A stretch of 64,000 nt of DNA, taken from Nocardia transvalensis NBRC 15921 (lineage in GTDB: Bacteria; Actinomycetota; Actinomycetes; Mycobacteriales; Mycobacteriaceae). The translations under genes were made by a program, and so were the position numbers. Location: positions 39,995 through 103,994 of the forward strand of contig NZ_BAGL01000085.1 in NCBI RefSeq assembly GCF_000308875.1, read 5' to 3'. Positions 18,961-27,828 of this stretch are shown here, piece after piece (positions within the stretch are counted from its first letter, which is position 1; the number at the start of each line of letters is the position of its first letter). The notes under the pieces were generated by a model. It was not told the origin of the DNA. It saw only the letters and a list, made by a program, of their open reading frames with translations, and made no database searches.

Positions 18961-21399
18961 ATGCCCGATCCTGACGAAACCCCCTCCAACGCAACCGAAT
19001 CCGCCCCCGGGCCACCACGCCCTACCCCGGAGCCGGAGCCGGAGGGAACCCAGCGCACCGAGCAACCGCCGACCCAAGCAGTGCCTGCCGAAACCACCCG
19101 CACCACGGAAGAACCCGAGGGAACCGCCCGCACCGCAGAGGAACCCGAGGGAACTGCCCGCGCCACGGAAGGCCCGGCCCGGACGGCTGCGGTGGATGGA
19201 CCCGGGACTGTCGCGGGCCCCGAACCCACACGGGGCGAACCGAGTACGTGGAGTCAGCCCACGGGGCGTAGTGGGCGGACGACTCGGACGCGGCCCGCGG
19301 TGCGTCGGCTCGGGGCGGGGCTGGTGCCGATATCCCCTGTCCCGCCGATGGATCCGCGGTCGGCGGTGCTGACCGATCCGGTGGTGTCCGAGGGGCGGCG
19401 GTTCTGCTGGCGGTGCGGGAAACCGGTCGGCCGCGCGACGCCGGTCAAGCCGTCGACGACCGTCGGCACATGCGAAACATGCGGCGCGCCTTTCGATTTC
19501 CGCCCGTATCTGGAGGCCGGGGATCGGATCGCCGGCCAGTACGAGATCCAGGGCTGTATCGCGCACGGCGGGCTGGGCTGGATCTTCCTGGCCGTGGACC
19601 GCAATGTCAGCGACCGCTGGGTGGTGCTGAAGGGCCTGCTGCACAGCGGCGACGCCGAGGCGCAGGCGGTGGCCGTCGCCGAGCGCCGCTACCTGGCCGA
19701 GCTGGCGCACCCCAGCATCGTCAAGATCTACAACTTCGTCGAATACGACAGCCCCGAGGACGTTCCCGTGGGCTACATCGTGATGGAGTACGTCGGCGGA
19801 CGCTCGCTGCGCACCATGCTCGACACCTACACGCGTCCCGAGCGCATGCCGCTCCCGGAGGCCATCGCCTATGTCCTGGAGATCCTGCCGGCGCTGGAAT
19901 ACCTGCACTCGCTGGAGCTGGCCTACAACGACCTCAAGCCGGACAACATCATGGTCACCGAGGACCAGGTCAAGCTGATCGATCTGGGCGCGGTGGCCGG
20001 TTTCGAATCGTACGGAAACCTGTACGGCACCAGGGGTTTTCAGGCCCCGGAGATCGCCAAGACGGGCCCGACCGCGGCCTCGGACATCTATACGGTGGGC
20101 CGCACGCTAGCGGCGCTGACCCTCAATCTGCCCACGGAGCAGGGCCGCTACCTCGACGGGATACCCGATCCCGCCGACGAACCCGTGCTGGCCAAGCACG
20201 AGTTCTTCCATCGCCTGCTGCTGCGGGCCACCGATCCCGATCCGGCGCAACGCTTCCCCTCGGCACGCGTGATGACCACCCAGCTGGCGGGCGTGCTGCG
20301 CGAAATCCTGTCCGCCGAGACCGGGACCGCGCACCCGCAGCTGTCGACCCTGTTCAGCCCGCCACGAACCAGTTTCGGCACAGCGGAACTGATCGCGCAG
20401 ACCGACTCCTACGCCGACGGCGTGGCACGCAGCAAGAACCTGTGCGCCCGCGAGGTCGCCGCCGCCCTCCCGGTGCCGCTGATCGATCCGGCCGACCCGT
20501 CGGCCGCGCTGCTGGCCGGAACCGTGCACCCGGAGCCCCGCCACGCGCTGGACGCGGTGCGCACCGCCCGCGAACGCGCGGCCGCCGAACCGGGCGGAGC
20601 GCCGGAGACCTTCGAGACGGAATGCACCTTCATCGAGGCCCGCATCCAGCTCGATCTGCGGCACGTCCCGGCCGCCCGCGAGCTGCTGTCCGGGATGGAT
20701 CCCCGCGATTGGCGCGTCGACTGGTATCTCGGCCTGGCCGCGCTGATGGAACTGGACTACCAGAGCGCGTTCGACCGCTTCGACGCGGTGCTGTGCGCGC
20801 TACCCGGCGAGATCGCACCCAAACTGGCCCTCGCCGCGACCGCGGAACTCATTCTGCAACACTGGGATTCGCCGGATCCCGAGCAGTGGCGCGAGTACGC
20901 CGAGAAGTTCTACGCCACCGTCTGGCGCACCGACCGCAGCGTGGTGAGCGCCGCCTTCGGCCTGGCGCGGCAGCTGGCCGCGGACGACCGCGTCGTCGAG
21001 GCGGTCCGGGCGTTGGACGCCGTCCCCGCGGCCTCCCGGCACTACACCGAGGCGCGGATGACCGCGGTGCTGATGCTGCTCACCGCGGTTCCGGTCGAGG
21101 ATCTGAACGAGGCCACGCTGCACATCACCGCGGCCCGCGTGCAGGCGCTGCCGCCGAGCGAGCACCGTGCCAATCAGATGCGGGTCCTGGTCCTCGGTTC
21201 GGCACTGGCCTGGTTGCAGTCCGGCCACACCCCGAAACAAGCCGACGCCACCCTGTTCGGCGAGCCGTTCACCGAGCGCGGGCTGCGCCACGGCGCGGAG
21301 ACGGGCCTGCGCGGGCTCGCGCGTTCGGCCCCCGGGCGGGCGCACCGCTACGCGCTGGTCGATCTCGCGAACGCGATCCGCGCCAAGACCTGGTTCTGA
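18961..21399 (+). CDS. pknG: Serine/threonine protein kinase PknG
   Basis: An 812-residue kinase. Domains: residues ~1-140 disordered and Pro/Glu/Thr-rich with repeated EEPEGTAR units; a rubredoxin-like metal site with CWRC (~148) and CETC (~170); kinase ~190-450 with Lys in WVVLKGLLH, catalytic Asp in YNDLKPDNIM and metal Asp in LIDLGAV; then a TPR region to the C terminus. The HRD motif is YND, as in mycobacterial PknG. PknG phosphorylates GarA to adjust 2-oxoglutarate and glutamate metabolism. The N-terminal tail is longer than in the 750-residue M. tuberculosis protein. Confidence 0.95.
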   Translation: MPDPDETPSNATESAPGPPRPTPEPEPEGTQRTEQPPTQAVPAETTRTTEEPEGTARTAEEPEGTARATEGPARTAAVDGPGTVAGPEPTRGEPSTWSQPTGRSGRTTRTRPAVRRLGAGLVPISPVPPMDPRSAVLTDPVVSEGRRFCWRCGKPVGRATPVKPSTTVGTCETCGAPFDFRPYLEAGDRIAGQYEIQGCIAHGGLGWIFLAVDRNVSDRWVVLKGLLHSGDAEAQAVAVAERRYLAELAHPSIVKIYNFVEYDSPEDVPVGYIVMEYVGGRSLRTMLDTYTRPERMPLPEAIAYVLEILPALEYLHSLELAYNDLKPDNIMVTEDQVKLIDLGAVAGFESYGNLYGTRGFQAPEIAKTGPTAASDIYTVGRTLAALTLNLPTEQGRYLDGIPDPADEPVLAKHEFFHRLLLRATDPDPAQRFPSARVMTTQLAGVLREILSAETGTAHPQLSTLFSPPRTSFGTAELIAQTDSYADGVARSKNLCAREVAAALPVPLIDPADPSAALLAGTVHPEPRHALDAVRTARERAAAEPGGAPETFETECTFIEARIQLDLRHVPAARELLSGMDPRDWRVDWYLGLAALMELDYQSAFDRFDAVLCALPGEIAPKLALAATAELILQHWDSPDPEQWREYAEKFYATVWRTDRSVVSAAFGLARQLAADDRVVEAVRALDAVPAASRHYTEARMTAVLMLLTAVPVEDLNEATLHITAARVQALPPSEHRANQMRVLVLGSALAWLQSGHTPKQADATLFGEPFTERGLRHGAETGLRGLARSAPGRAHRYALVDLANAIRAKTWF

Positions 21400-21401
21400 C
21401 C

Positions 21402-22598
21402 TCAGCCGACCAGCCGCGCCGCCGCGCGCGCGATGGCCAGCTCCTCGTCGGTGGGCACCACCAGCACGGCGACCTCGGATCCGGCGGGCGAGATATAGCG
21501 CGCCGCACGGTCTTTCGCGGTATTGCGCTCGGTGTCGACGGCGATGCCGAAGCCCTCCAGCCCGGCCAGCGCGTCGGCCCGCACGGGCGGGCTGTTCTCC
21601 CCGACGCCGGCGGTGAACGTGATCGCGTCCACCCGGCCCAGCTCGACCAGGTAGGCACCGAGGTAACGGCGCAGCCGATGCACGTAGACGTCGTAGGCCA
21701 GCCGGGCCGCCGTGTCCCCGGACTCGATGAGGCGGAACAGTTCCCGGAAGTCGTTGACGCCGGACAGTCCCTTGATCCCCGAATCACGGTTGAGCAGATC
21801 GTCGATCTCGCCGATCCCCATCCCGGCGGTGCGAGCGAGATGCAGCAGGATTCCCGGATCGATGTCACCGGAGCGAGTGCCCATGACCAGCCCCTCGAGC
21901 GGAGTGAGCCCCATACTCGTATCCACCGCGCGCCCGCCCCGGATCGCCGATGCCGACGCGCCGTTGCCGAGGTGGAAGACGATCTGGTTCAGTTCCGCCG
22001 GATCGCGACCCAGCAGCCGCGCCGCCTGCTCGGACACGTACTCGTGCGAGGTGCCGTGGAACCCGTAGCGTCGAATGCCGTGCGCCGCAGCCACTTTCGC
22101 ATCGATGGCGTAGGTCTTGGCGGCGTCGGGCAGGCCGTGGAAGAACGCGGTGTCGAACACCGCGACCTGCGGCACGTCGGGCAGTAGCGCACGCGCGGAT
22201 TCGATCCCGGTCACATTGGCCGGATTGTGCAGCGGCGCAAGCGAAGACAGCTCGTCGATCGAACGCAGTACGTCGTCGTCTATCAGAGTGGGCCGGTAGA
22301 ACACCTCGCCGCCGTGCACGACCCGGTGCCCGACCGCGGTGAGCCCGGCGGTGGTCAGATCGCGCCCGCCCCGGGCGAACAGGTCGAAGACGATGCGCAG
22401 ACCGGCGGCATGATCCGGAACCGAGCCGTGGTGTTCGAGGGTCTGCCCGTCACTGTGATGTTCGACGGTGGGCGCGTCCGCCGCGACCGGTTCGCCGATG
22501 CGCGACACCTGGCCCGAGGCCACGACCTCACCCGAATCCGGTTCCAGCAGCTGGTATTTGATCGACGACGACCCGGAGTTGATCACCAGGACCTGCAT
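21402..22598 (-). CDS. ackA: Acetate kinase AckA
   Basis: A 398-residue ASKHA-fold kinase interconverting acetate + ATP and acetyl phosphate. Signatures are VLVINSGSSSIKYQL at the N terminus, GHRVVHGGE, RRYGFHGTSHEYVSE, HLGNGASASAI and DAITFTAGVGENS. The ATG ending at 22598 has AGGAGG seven bases upstream, so the longer frame reaching 23378 is a shadow of pta. It lies 23 bp downstream of pta, forming the pta-ackA operon, and converges with pknG with only 2 bp between stops. Confidence 0.97.
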   Translation of the reverse strand: MQVLVINSGSSSIKYQLLEPDSGEVVASGQVSRIGEPVAADAPTVEHHSDGQTLEHHGSVPDHAAGLRIVFDLFARGGRDLTTAGLTAVGHRVVHGGEVFYRPTLIDDDVLRSIDELSSLAPLHNPANVTGIESARALLPDVPQVAVFDTAFFHGLPDAAKTYAIDAKVAAAHGIRRYGFHGTSHEYVSEQAARLLGRDPAELNQIVFHLGNGASASAIRGGRAVDTSMGLTPLEGLVMGTRSGDIDPGILLHLARTAGMGIGEIDDLLNRDSGIKGLSGVNDFRELFRLIESGDTAARLAYDVYVHRLRRYLGAYLVELGRVDAITFTAGVGENSPPVRADALAGLEGFGIAVDTERNTAKDRAARYISPAGSEVAVLVVPTDEELAIARAAARLVG

Positions 22599-22621
22599 CG
22601 CACGCCTCCTGTCTGCCACGA

Positions 22622-24700
22622 TCATTCCGGCCGCGACTGCGCCTGGATGGCGGTGATCGCGACGGTATTCACGATATCGGCGACCAGCGCGCCCCGGGAC
22701 AGGTCGTTCACGGGTTTGCGCAGCCCCTGCAACACCGGGCCGATCGCCACCGCGCCCGCACTGCGCTGCACGGCCTTGTAGGTGTTGTTGCCGGTATTGA
22801 GGTCCGGGAAGATGAACACCGTCGCGCGCCCGGCCACCTCGGAATTCGGCAGTTTGGCGCTGGCCACCGTCGGCTCGATCGCCGCGTCGTACTGGATCGG
22901 CCCCTCCACCAGCAGCTGCGGCGCGCGCTCGTGCACGAGTTTGGTGGCGGTGCGCACCTTGTCGACATCGGCGCCGGTCCCGGATTCGCCGGTCGAATAG
23001 GACAGCATCGCGACGCGCGGATCGATGCCGAACTGCTCGGCGGTGCGCGCGGAGGAGATCGCGATATCGGCCAGCTGCTCGGCGGTCGGATCCGGCACGA
23101 CCGCGCAGTCGCCGTAGGCGAGCACCCGGTCGGCCAGGCACATGAGGAACACGCTGGAGACGGTGGACACCCCCGGCTCGGTCTTGATGATCTCGAACGA
23201 CGGCCGGATGGTGTGCGCGGTCGTGTGCGCCGCGCCGGACACCATGCCGGCCGCGATGCCGTCGTGCACCATCATCGTGCCGAAATACGAGATGTCGGAG
23301 ACCAGTTCGCGCGCCCGGTCGACGGTCATGCCCTTGTGGGCGCGCAGCTGCGCGTACTCCTCGGCGAACCGCTCGCACAGGTCGCTGGTCTGCGGATTCA
23401 ACACCTCCGCCGCATCGATGTCGACGCCGAGTTCGGCCGCGCGGCCCCGCACCGCGGCCTCGTCGCCGAGGATGGTCAGGTCGGCGATCTTGCGTTGCAG
23501 CACCCGGCCGGCCGCGCGCAGGATGCGGTCGTCGGTGCCCTCCGGCAGCACGATCCGGCGGCGGTCCGTCCGCGCCCGCTCCACCAGCTGGTATTCGAAC
23601 ATCTGCGGGGTCACCACCGACGGGGCCGGAACGGCGATGCGCTCCATGAGCTTGCGCCCGTCGACCCGCTGCTCCATCAGCGCCAGCGCGGTGTCGACCT
23701 TGCGGATGCTCGACAGCGACACCCGGCCACGGGTGCGCGCGGCGGCGTTCGTGGTGTCGAAGGTGCCCAGGGAGGTGGTGAGGATCGGCAGTTTCGGGCG
23801 CAGGCCCTCGATCAGCCGCGCGATCGCCGGATCGGGCAGCATATCGCCGTTCATGATGATGCCCGCGAGCGACGGAAACCCTTCCGCCTCATGGGCGTTC
23901 ACGAGCGCCAGCAGCGCGTCGGAGCGGTCGCCGGGCACGATGACGGCCACACCGTCGGTCAGCCGCTCGAGGATGTGCTCGGCGGTCATGCCGCCGACCA
24001 TCACCGTCAGCGCCTCCCGCTGCATCAGCTCCGGATCGCCGGAGTACATCGTGCCGCCGATGGCCGCGCACAGTTCGGTCATGGTGGGTGCGGTGAGCAG
24101 CGGCACCTCCGGCATCGACCAGGTCGGCGCGCCGAGGGCCTCGACCGCCTTCGCGATCTCGTCCAGCCGGTCCGGATCGGAGCGGTTGACCATGATCGCC
24201 GTCAGCTGCGCGTGCTCGGCGGTGAGTTCGCCCTGGCACAACTCGGCGACCTGCACGATCTGCTCGGGAGTGCGCCCCGAGCCGCGCAGCACCAGCAGCA
24301 CCGGAGCGCCGAGGTTCACCGCGATCCGCGCGTTGTAGCGCAGTTCGCTCGGGCTGGCGACATCGGTGTAGTCGCTGCCGACGATGACCACCGCGTCGCA
24401 CAGCTTGGCCACATCGTGGAACCGCATCACGATCTCGCCGATGGCCGCGTCCGGATCCTCGTGCACCTGCTCGTAGGTGACGCCGCACGCCTGCTCGTAG
24501 TCGATATCGGCGGTGCAGTGCTCGAGCAGCAGCTCCAGAATGTAGTCCGGTTCGGTCGCCGAACGCATGATCGGCCGGAACACCCCCACCCGCGGCGAGG
24601 TAGCGGACAACATCTGCAACGTCCCCAGCGCCACCGTCGATTTTCCGGTGTCGCCCTCGAGCGAGGCGATGTACACGGTGGACGGAGCGGTATCGGCCAT
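22622..24700 (-). CDS. pta: Phosphate acetyltransferase Pta
   Basis: A 692-residue long-form Pta converting acetyl-CoA and phosphate to acetyl phosphate. The N-terminal P-loop-like part reads VYIASLEGDTGKSTVALGTL, the middle carries the DRTGG regulatory region (FPSLAGIIMNGDMLPD), and the C-terminal catalytic domain includes RRIVLPEGTDDRILRAAGRV, GMVSGAAHTTAHTIRP and VAMLSYSTGESGTG. I chose the ATG ending at 24700 (MADTAPSTVYIAS), close to the 690 residues of M. tuberculosis Pta; the upstream extension lacks coding character. Operon with ackA. Confidence 0.96.
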   Translation of the reverse strand: MADTAPSTVYIASLEGDTGKSTVALGTLQMLSATSPRVGVFRPIMRSATEPDYILELLLEHCTADIDYEQACGVTYEQVHEDPDAAIGEIVMRFHDVAKLCDAVVIVGSDYTDVASPSELRYNARIAVNLGAPVLLVLRGSGRTPEQIVQVAELCQGELTAEHAQLTAIMVNRSDPDRLDEIAKAVEALGAPTWSMPEVPLLTAPTMTELCAAIGGTMYSGDPELMQREALTVMVGGMTAEHILERLTDGVAVIVPGDRSDALLALVNAHEAEGFPSLAGIIMNGDMLPDPAIARLIEGLRPKLPILTTSLGTFDTTNAAARTRGRVSLSSIRKVDTALALMEQRVDGRKLMERIAVPAPSVVTPQMFEYQLVERARTDRRRIVLPEGTDDRILRAAGRVLQRKIADLTILGDEAAVRGRAAELGVDIDAAEVLNPQTSDLCERFAEEYAQLRAHKGMTVDRARELVSDISYFGTMMVHDGIAAGMVSGAAHTTAHTIRPSFEIIKTEPGVSTVSSVFLMCLADRVLAYGDCAVVPDPTAEQLADIAISSARTAEQFGIDPRVAMLSYSTGESGTGADVDKVRTATKLVHERAPQLLVEGPIQYDAAIEPTVASAKLPNSEVAGRATVFIFPDLNTGNNTYKAVQRSAGAVAIGPVLQGLRKPVNDLSRGALVADIVNTVAITAIQAQSRPE

Positions 24701-24852
24701 GTTCGAGAGCCTAGTGAAGGAAGCCCCTCGGACATGACCGGTAAGTAGCAAATCTTCGGAAATCACATTCCGCAGGCCACCGGTCGCGACATATCACCAA
24801 GGCCCGCGCACACCGCTCGCCACACTTCGTGGCGAGCGGTCGCGCTCGGCTG

Positions 24853-25239
24853 TCACGCGGCGTGCAGGGCCGCGGTGATCTTGCGGGTCATCTCGACGGT
24901 GACAGGGCCCGGCTGGGCCGCCGCCTCGACCGCGACCAGGACGGTGGTGCGGAAGTTGTCGACCTCGGCCGGGTCCTGCTGCTCGAGCAGGGTGACCGCG
25001 GCGGTGAGGGCGGGCAGGACCTGGTCGGCGAGGTCGGCGACGGTTTTGCCGGTCAGGGTGATGTCCTTGGACTTCGCGGCGAGGACGTGCCCGATCGGGC
25101 CGGTCGCCGACATCAGCGCCAGGGAGCCCGCGGTGGCGGCCTTGTGAGGCTTGGGACCCGCGGCGGCGAGCAGCGAGATCGCGCCATAGGCGGCGGTGCG
25201 GACGGTGGCCTGATCCTGGGCGGTGAGGGTGACGGACAT
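24853..25239 (-). CDS. Hypothetical protein
   Basis: A 128-residue soluble, Ala/Thr-rich, mostly helical protein beginning MSVTLTAQDQATVRTAAYGA. It has alternating amphipathic helices (DLADQVLPALTAAVTLLEQQ; NFRTTVLVAVEAAAQPGP) and neither signal peptide nor Cys. The ATG ending at 25239 has AAGGAG at good spacing, so the in-frame N-terminal extension to 25338 is unlikely. It is monocistronic, just outside the pta-ackA operon, and begins the accessory block separating pta from fgd1. No family is recognised. Confidence 0.65.
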   Translation of the reverse strand: MSVTLTAQDQATVRTAAYGAISLLAAAGPKPHKAATAGSLALMSATGPIGHVLAAKSKDITLTGKTVADLADQVLPALTAAVTLLEQQDPAEVDNFRTTVLVAVEAAAQPGPVTVEMTRKITAALHAA

Positions 25240-25484
25240 GGTGTGCTCCTTCGAAATCTGTTGGCGCCGGCCCGGATCCGTGTCGGTCCTGGCCGGTTTG
25301 TTCGATGTACACACTCTGTCCGGGTCGGCTGACAGCATGCTGACGCTGTCCTGACGCGGTCACTGACACCACATTCACCGCCGGGCCGGGCGATATCGGG
25401 CGGGCGTTGATCAAGGCCGGCACACGGTCGCGAGAGAGTCCCGGCACGCCACAGCCCGGCTCGTACCGCAACGCAGGCCAGCTC

Positions 25485-26459
25485 TCAGGACGATCCTTGG
25501 TAGCGGGCGGCGATCGCGGCGGCGCGGTCGCGCAGGGTCGTGCGTAACCATTGCGGGGCAAGCGCTTCCGCGTCCGTAGCGAGTTTCCACAGCGCCCATT
25601 CGGCATGTCTCGGGTCTTGGAAGGTGACTTCCAGCCGCTGCCATCCGTCCGCGTCGGGCGTTTCGGCGCGGACGGCAAGCGCGGTGGTCACCAGTTCTTC
25701 TCGCCGCGCCGGGGCGATGCGTACGAGCACCGTCACCTGGTCACCGCCGGTGCGGAACCGCGTGCTGCGTTCTTGCCAGATCCGATCGAGATCGGCCCGC
25801 TCCGGACGCTGCGCGGGCTCGGGGAGTTCCTCGGCCGCCAGCACACGGGAGAGCCGGTAGGTGCGGTCCGCACCCGACCTCGTGGCCAGCAGATAGCCCT
25901 GGCCGCGCACGGTGACCAGGCCGATCGGGTCCACCGTGCGCCATGTCGGGGCCTGGTCCACGGCCGCGTAGTGGATGCGCAGCTTGTGCCCGCCGAACAC
26001 CGCGCGCCGGACCTCGGCCACCACGGCGTCGGGGACCTCCTCGGCCACGACACGGCGCGCGAGGAGGTCGGTCTCCGGTTCCACGAGTAGTCGCTGCGAC
26101 GCGTCACCGGCGGTGGCCCGATTGTTCTCGGGGAGCGCGTCGACCACCTTGCGCATGGCCGAGGTGAGGGCTGAGCCGAGACCGAAAGCCTGTGCGCCGC
26201 TATGTGATCCGGCGACCAGCAGCGCGAGCGCCTCGTCGTGGTTCAGTCCGGTGAGTTCGGTCTGGAAACCGGGTAGCAGGGCGAAACCACCGTGCCTGCC
26301 GCGCTCCGCGTAGACCGGGACGCCCGCGGCGGACAGCGCCTCGATATCGCGCAGCACCGTACGAACGGACACTTCCAGCTCGCGGGCGAGCGCGGCCGCG
26401 GACAGCCGGCCGTGCCGGCGCAACAGCAGCACCAGCGAAACCAGGCGGTCGGCGCGCAC
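25485..26459 (-). CDS. WYL-domain (YafY-type) transcriptional regulator
   Basis: A 324-residue regulator. The N-terminal winged helix (RADRLVSLVLLLRRHGRLSA; LEVSVRTVLRDIEAL) is an HTH_11 domain. The middle WYL-type domain (~residues 130-215) reads KLRIHYAAVDQ, PIGLVTVRGQGYLLATRSG and RTYRLSRVLAAEEL, and is followed by a C-terminal WCX extension. WYL proteins often sense nucleotides or small ligands. The start is a GTG ending at 26459. It is divergent, with 61 bp between, from an NTF2-like gene that it probably controls, a frequent arrangement for this family. Confidence 0.85.
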   Translation of the reverse strand: MRADRLVSLVLLLRRHGRLSAAALARELEVSVRTVLRDIEALSAAGVPVYAERGRHGGFALLPGFQTELTGLNHDEALALLVAGSHSGAQAFGLGSALTSAMRKVVDALPENNRATAGDASQRLLVEPETDLLARRVVAEEVPDAVVAEVRRAVFGGHKLRIHYAAVDQAPTWRTVDPIGLVTVRGQGYLLATRSGADRTYRLSRVLAAEELPEPAQRPERADLDRIWQERSTRFRTGGDQVTVLVRIAPARREELVTTALAVRAETPDADGWQRLEVTFQDPRHAEWALWKLATDAEALAPQWLRTTLRDRAAAIAARYQGSS

Positions 26460-26520
26460 AGGAAAACTCTACGGGAATACCTGACGCAAGATGTCGTGAT
26501 TCCTTGGCAGGCTTGCCGCC

Positions 26521-26874
26521 ATGACAAACGAGAACGTGGCCACCGACCCCAACGACCTGGGCAAATACTTCATCGAGCGCGCCAACGCGGGCGATGTCGA
26601 CGGGCTGGTGGCGCTGTACGAACCGGACGCCGTCCTGGCCTTCCCGCCGGGCAACCTCGCGACCGGACACGCGGAAATCCGAAAGGTGTACGAGCAGTTC
26701 GTCGCGGCCAAGCCGGTGCTGACAGCAGGCAGGCAACACCCGGTCCTGATGAGCAGCGACCTGGCCCTCACAGCCTCCACCCTCACCACCGGCGAGGTCA
26801 CCGTCGAGATCGCCCGCCGCCAGCCCGACGGCTCCTGGCTGTGGGCCGTGGACCAGCCCGTATTCACGCCGTAG
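26521..26874 (+). CDS. NTF2-like / SnoaL-type protein
   Basis: A 117-residue cone-fold protein. The sequence YFIERANAGDVDGLVALYEP, then DAVLAFPPGNLATGHAEI and WLWAVDQPVF, gives the standard helix-helix-strand layout of DUF4440/SnoaL-like domains. These proteins are small hydrolases, isomerases or ligand binders; no catalytic residues can be assigned. ATG start. It is transcribed away from the WYL regulator and followed by the tandem repeat array at 26891. Confidence 0.75.
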   Translation: MTNENVATDPNDLGKYFIERANAGDVDGLVALYEPDAVLAFPPGNLATGHAEIRKVYEQFVAAKPVLTAGRQHPVLMSSDLALTASTLTTGEVTVEIARRQPDGSWLWAVDQPVFTP

Positions 26875-26890
26875 AAGAGCGGGGAGCTTC

Positions 26891-27023
26891 GCCGGAATCC
26901 AATCTCGTGGGAAGTTCCGTTGCCGGAATCCAATCTCGTGGCAAGTTCCCCTTGCCGGAATCCAATCTCGTGGCAAGTCTCCCTTGCCGGAATCCAATCT
27001 CGCCCCGCGAGGTTGGATTCCGG
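26891..27023 (+). repeat. 31-32 bp tandem array ending in a hairpin at the LLM gene start
   Basis: Four copies of GCCGGAATCCAATCTCG plus a spacer begin at 26891, 26922, 26954 and 26986. The last copy is followed by an inverted copy at 27008-27023, giving a 16-bp stem (15 of 16 paired) with a 5-base loop that ends two bases before the LLM start codon. Any upstream copy could pair with the same inverted arm, which also contains the likely ribosome binding region. Confidence 0.8.
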
Positions 27024-27024
27024 T

Positions 27025-27828
27025 ATGACTCTCGACATCGGCACCATCCTCCCCACCTCCACGCCGGACCCCGCCCGGCCGATCCTCGGTGACGTGCGGG
27101 CCGCGGCGCGGCTCGCCGAGGAGGTGGGGCTGGATTCCGTGTGGTCCACCGACCACCTCCTGGCCAGCGCGCCGATCCTGGAGAGCACGGGCGTGGTCGC
27201 CACCGCCGCCGCGGTCACCGACCGCATTCGCGTCGGATACGGCGTGCTGCTCCTGGCCCTGCGCCCCACCGCCTGGGCGGCCAAGCAGGTCGCGACGCTG
27301 CAATACCTCTCCGGCGACCGCATCCTGCTCGGCATCGGCACCGGCAACCCGGCCCACGGCGATATCGGCTGGCGCGCGGCGGGCCAGTCCTTCGCCGACC
27401 GCGGCCGCCGCACCGACGAGGCCCTCGCGATCCTCCCGGACCTCATCGCCGGACGCCCCGCGACCCTCCCCGACGGCACCGAGGCGACCCTCTCCCCCGG
27501 CGCCACCGTCCCCCCGATCCTGGTGGCCGGCGACGCCCCCGCCGCCCTCCGCCGCGCCGCGACCTACGCCGACGGCTGGATCGCCATGAACCCCTCGCCC
27601 GACGAACTGCCCTCCACCACAACACGTTTGGCCGACCTGGCCGCCGAGCGTAACCGTCCCACCCCCGCCGTCACCGTCGTAGCCGCCCTGCCCTCCGACC
27701 TCTCCGAGGCCACGGACCGCACCGCGGCCTACGTCGCCGCCGGTGCGGAGCGCGTGATCATCGCCCCGCACTCCGACGACTGGCGCGCCACCTACGAATT
27801 CGCCGCAAAGGTCAAGTCCGCCTTGTGA
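27025..27828 (+). CDS. LLM-class (luciferase-like) flavin/F420 oxidoreductase
   Basis: A 267-residue TIM-barrel oxidoreductase. Segments typical of the luciferase-like monooxygenase family are ARLAEEVGLDSVWSTDHLL, RIRVGYGVLLLALRPTAWAA, LQYLSGDRILLGIGTGNPAH and YADGWIAMNPSPDEL. It may use FMN or F420; an F420 supply exists since fgd1 lies in this window. The ATG at 27025 directly abuts the hairpin at 26987-27023. It overlaps the 3' end of the convergent MFS gene by 37 bp. Confidence 0.85.
   Translation: MTLDIGTILPTSTPDPARPILGDVRAAARLAEEVGLDSVWSTDHLLASAPILESTGVVATAAAVTDRIRVGYGVLLLALRPTAWAAKQVATLQYLSGDRILLGIGTGNPAHGDIGWRAAGQSFADRGRRTDEALAILPDLIAGRPATLPDGTEATLSPGATVPPILVAGDAPAALRRAATYADGWIAMNPSPDELPSTTTRLADLAAERNRPTPAVTVVAALPSDLSEATDRTAAYVAAGAERVIIAPHSDDWRATYEFAAKVKSAL

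Noticed and set aside
19413..22187. 924-codon plus-strand frame over pknG and ackA
   Set aside because: Out-of-frame shadow of pknG running antisense into ackA; no family features.
26891..27023. CRISPR array
   Set aside because: Spacers between the repeats are nearly identical to one another and no cas gene is present; it is a simple tandem array.
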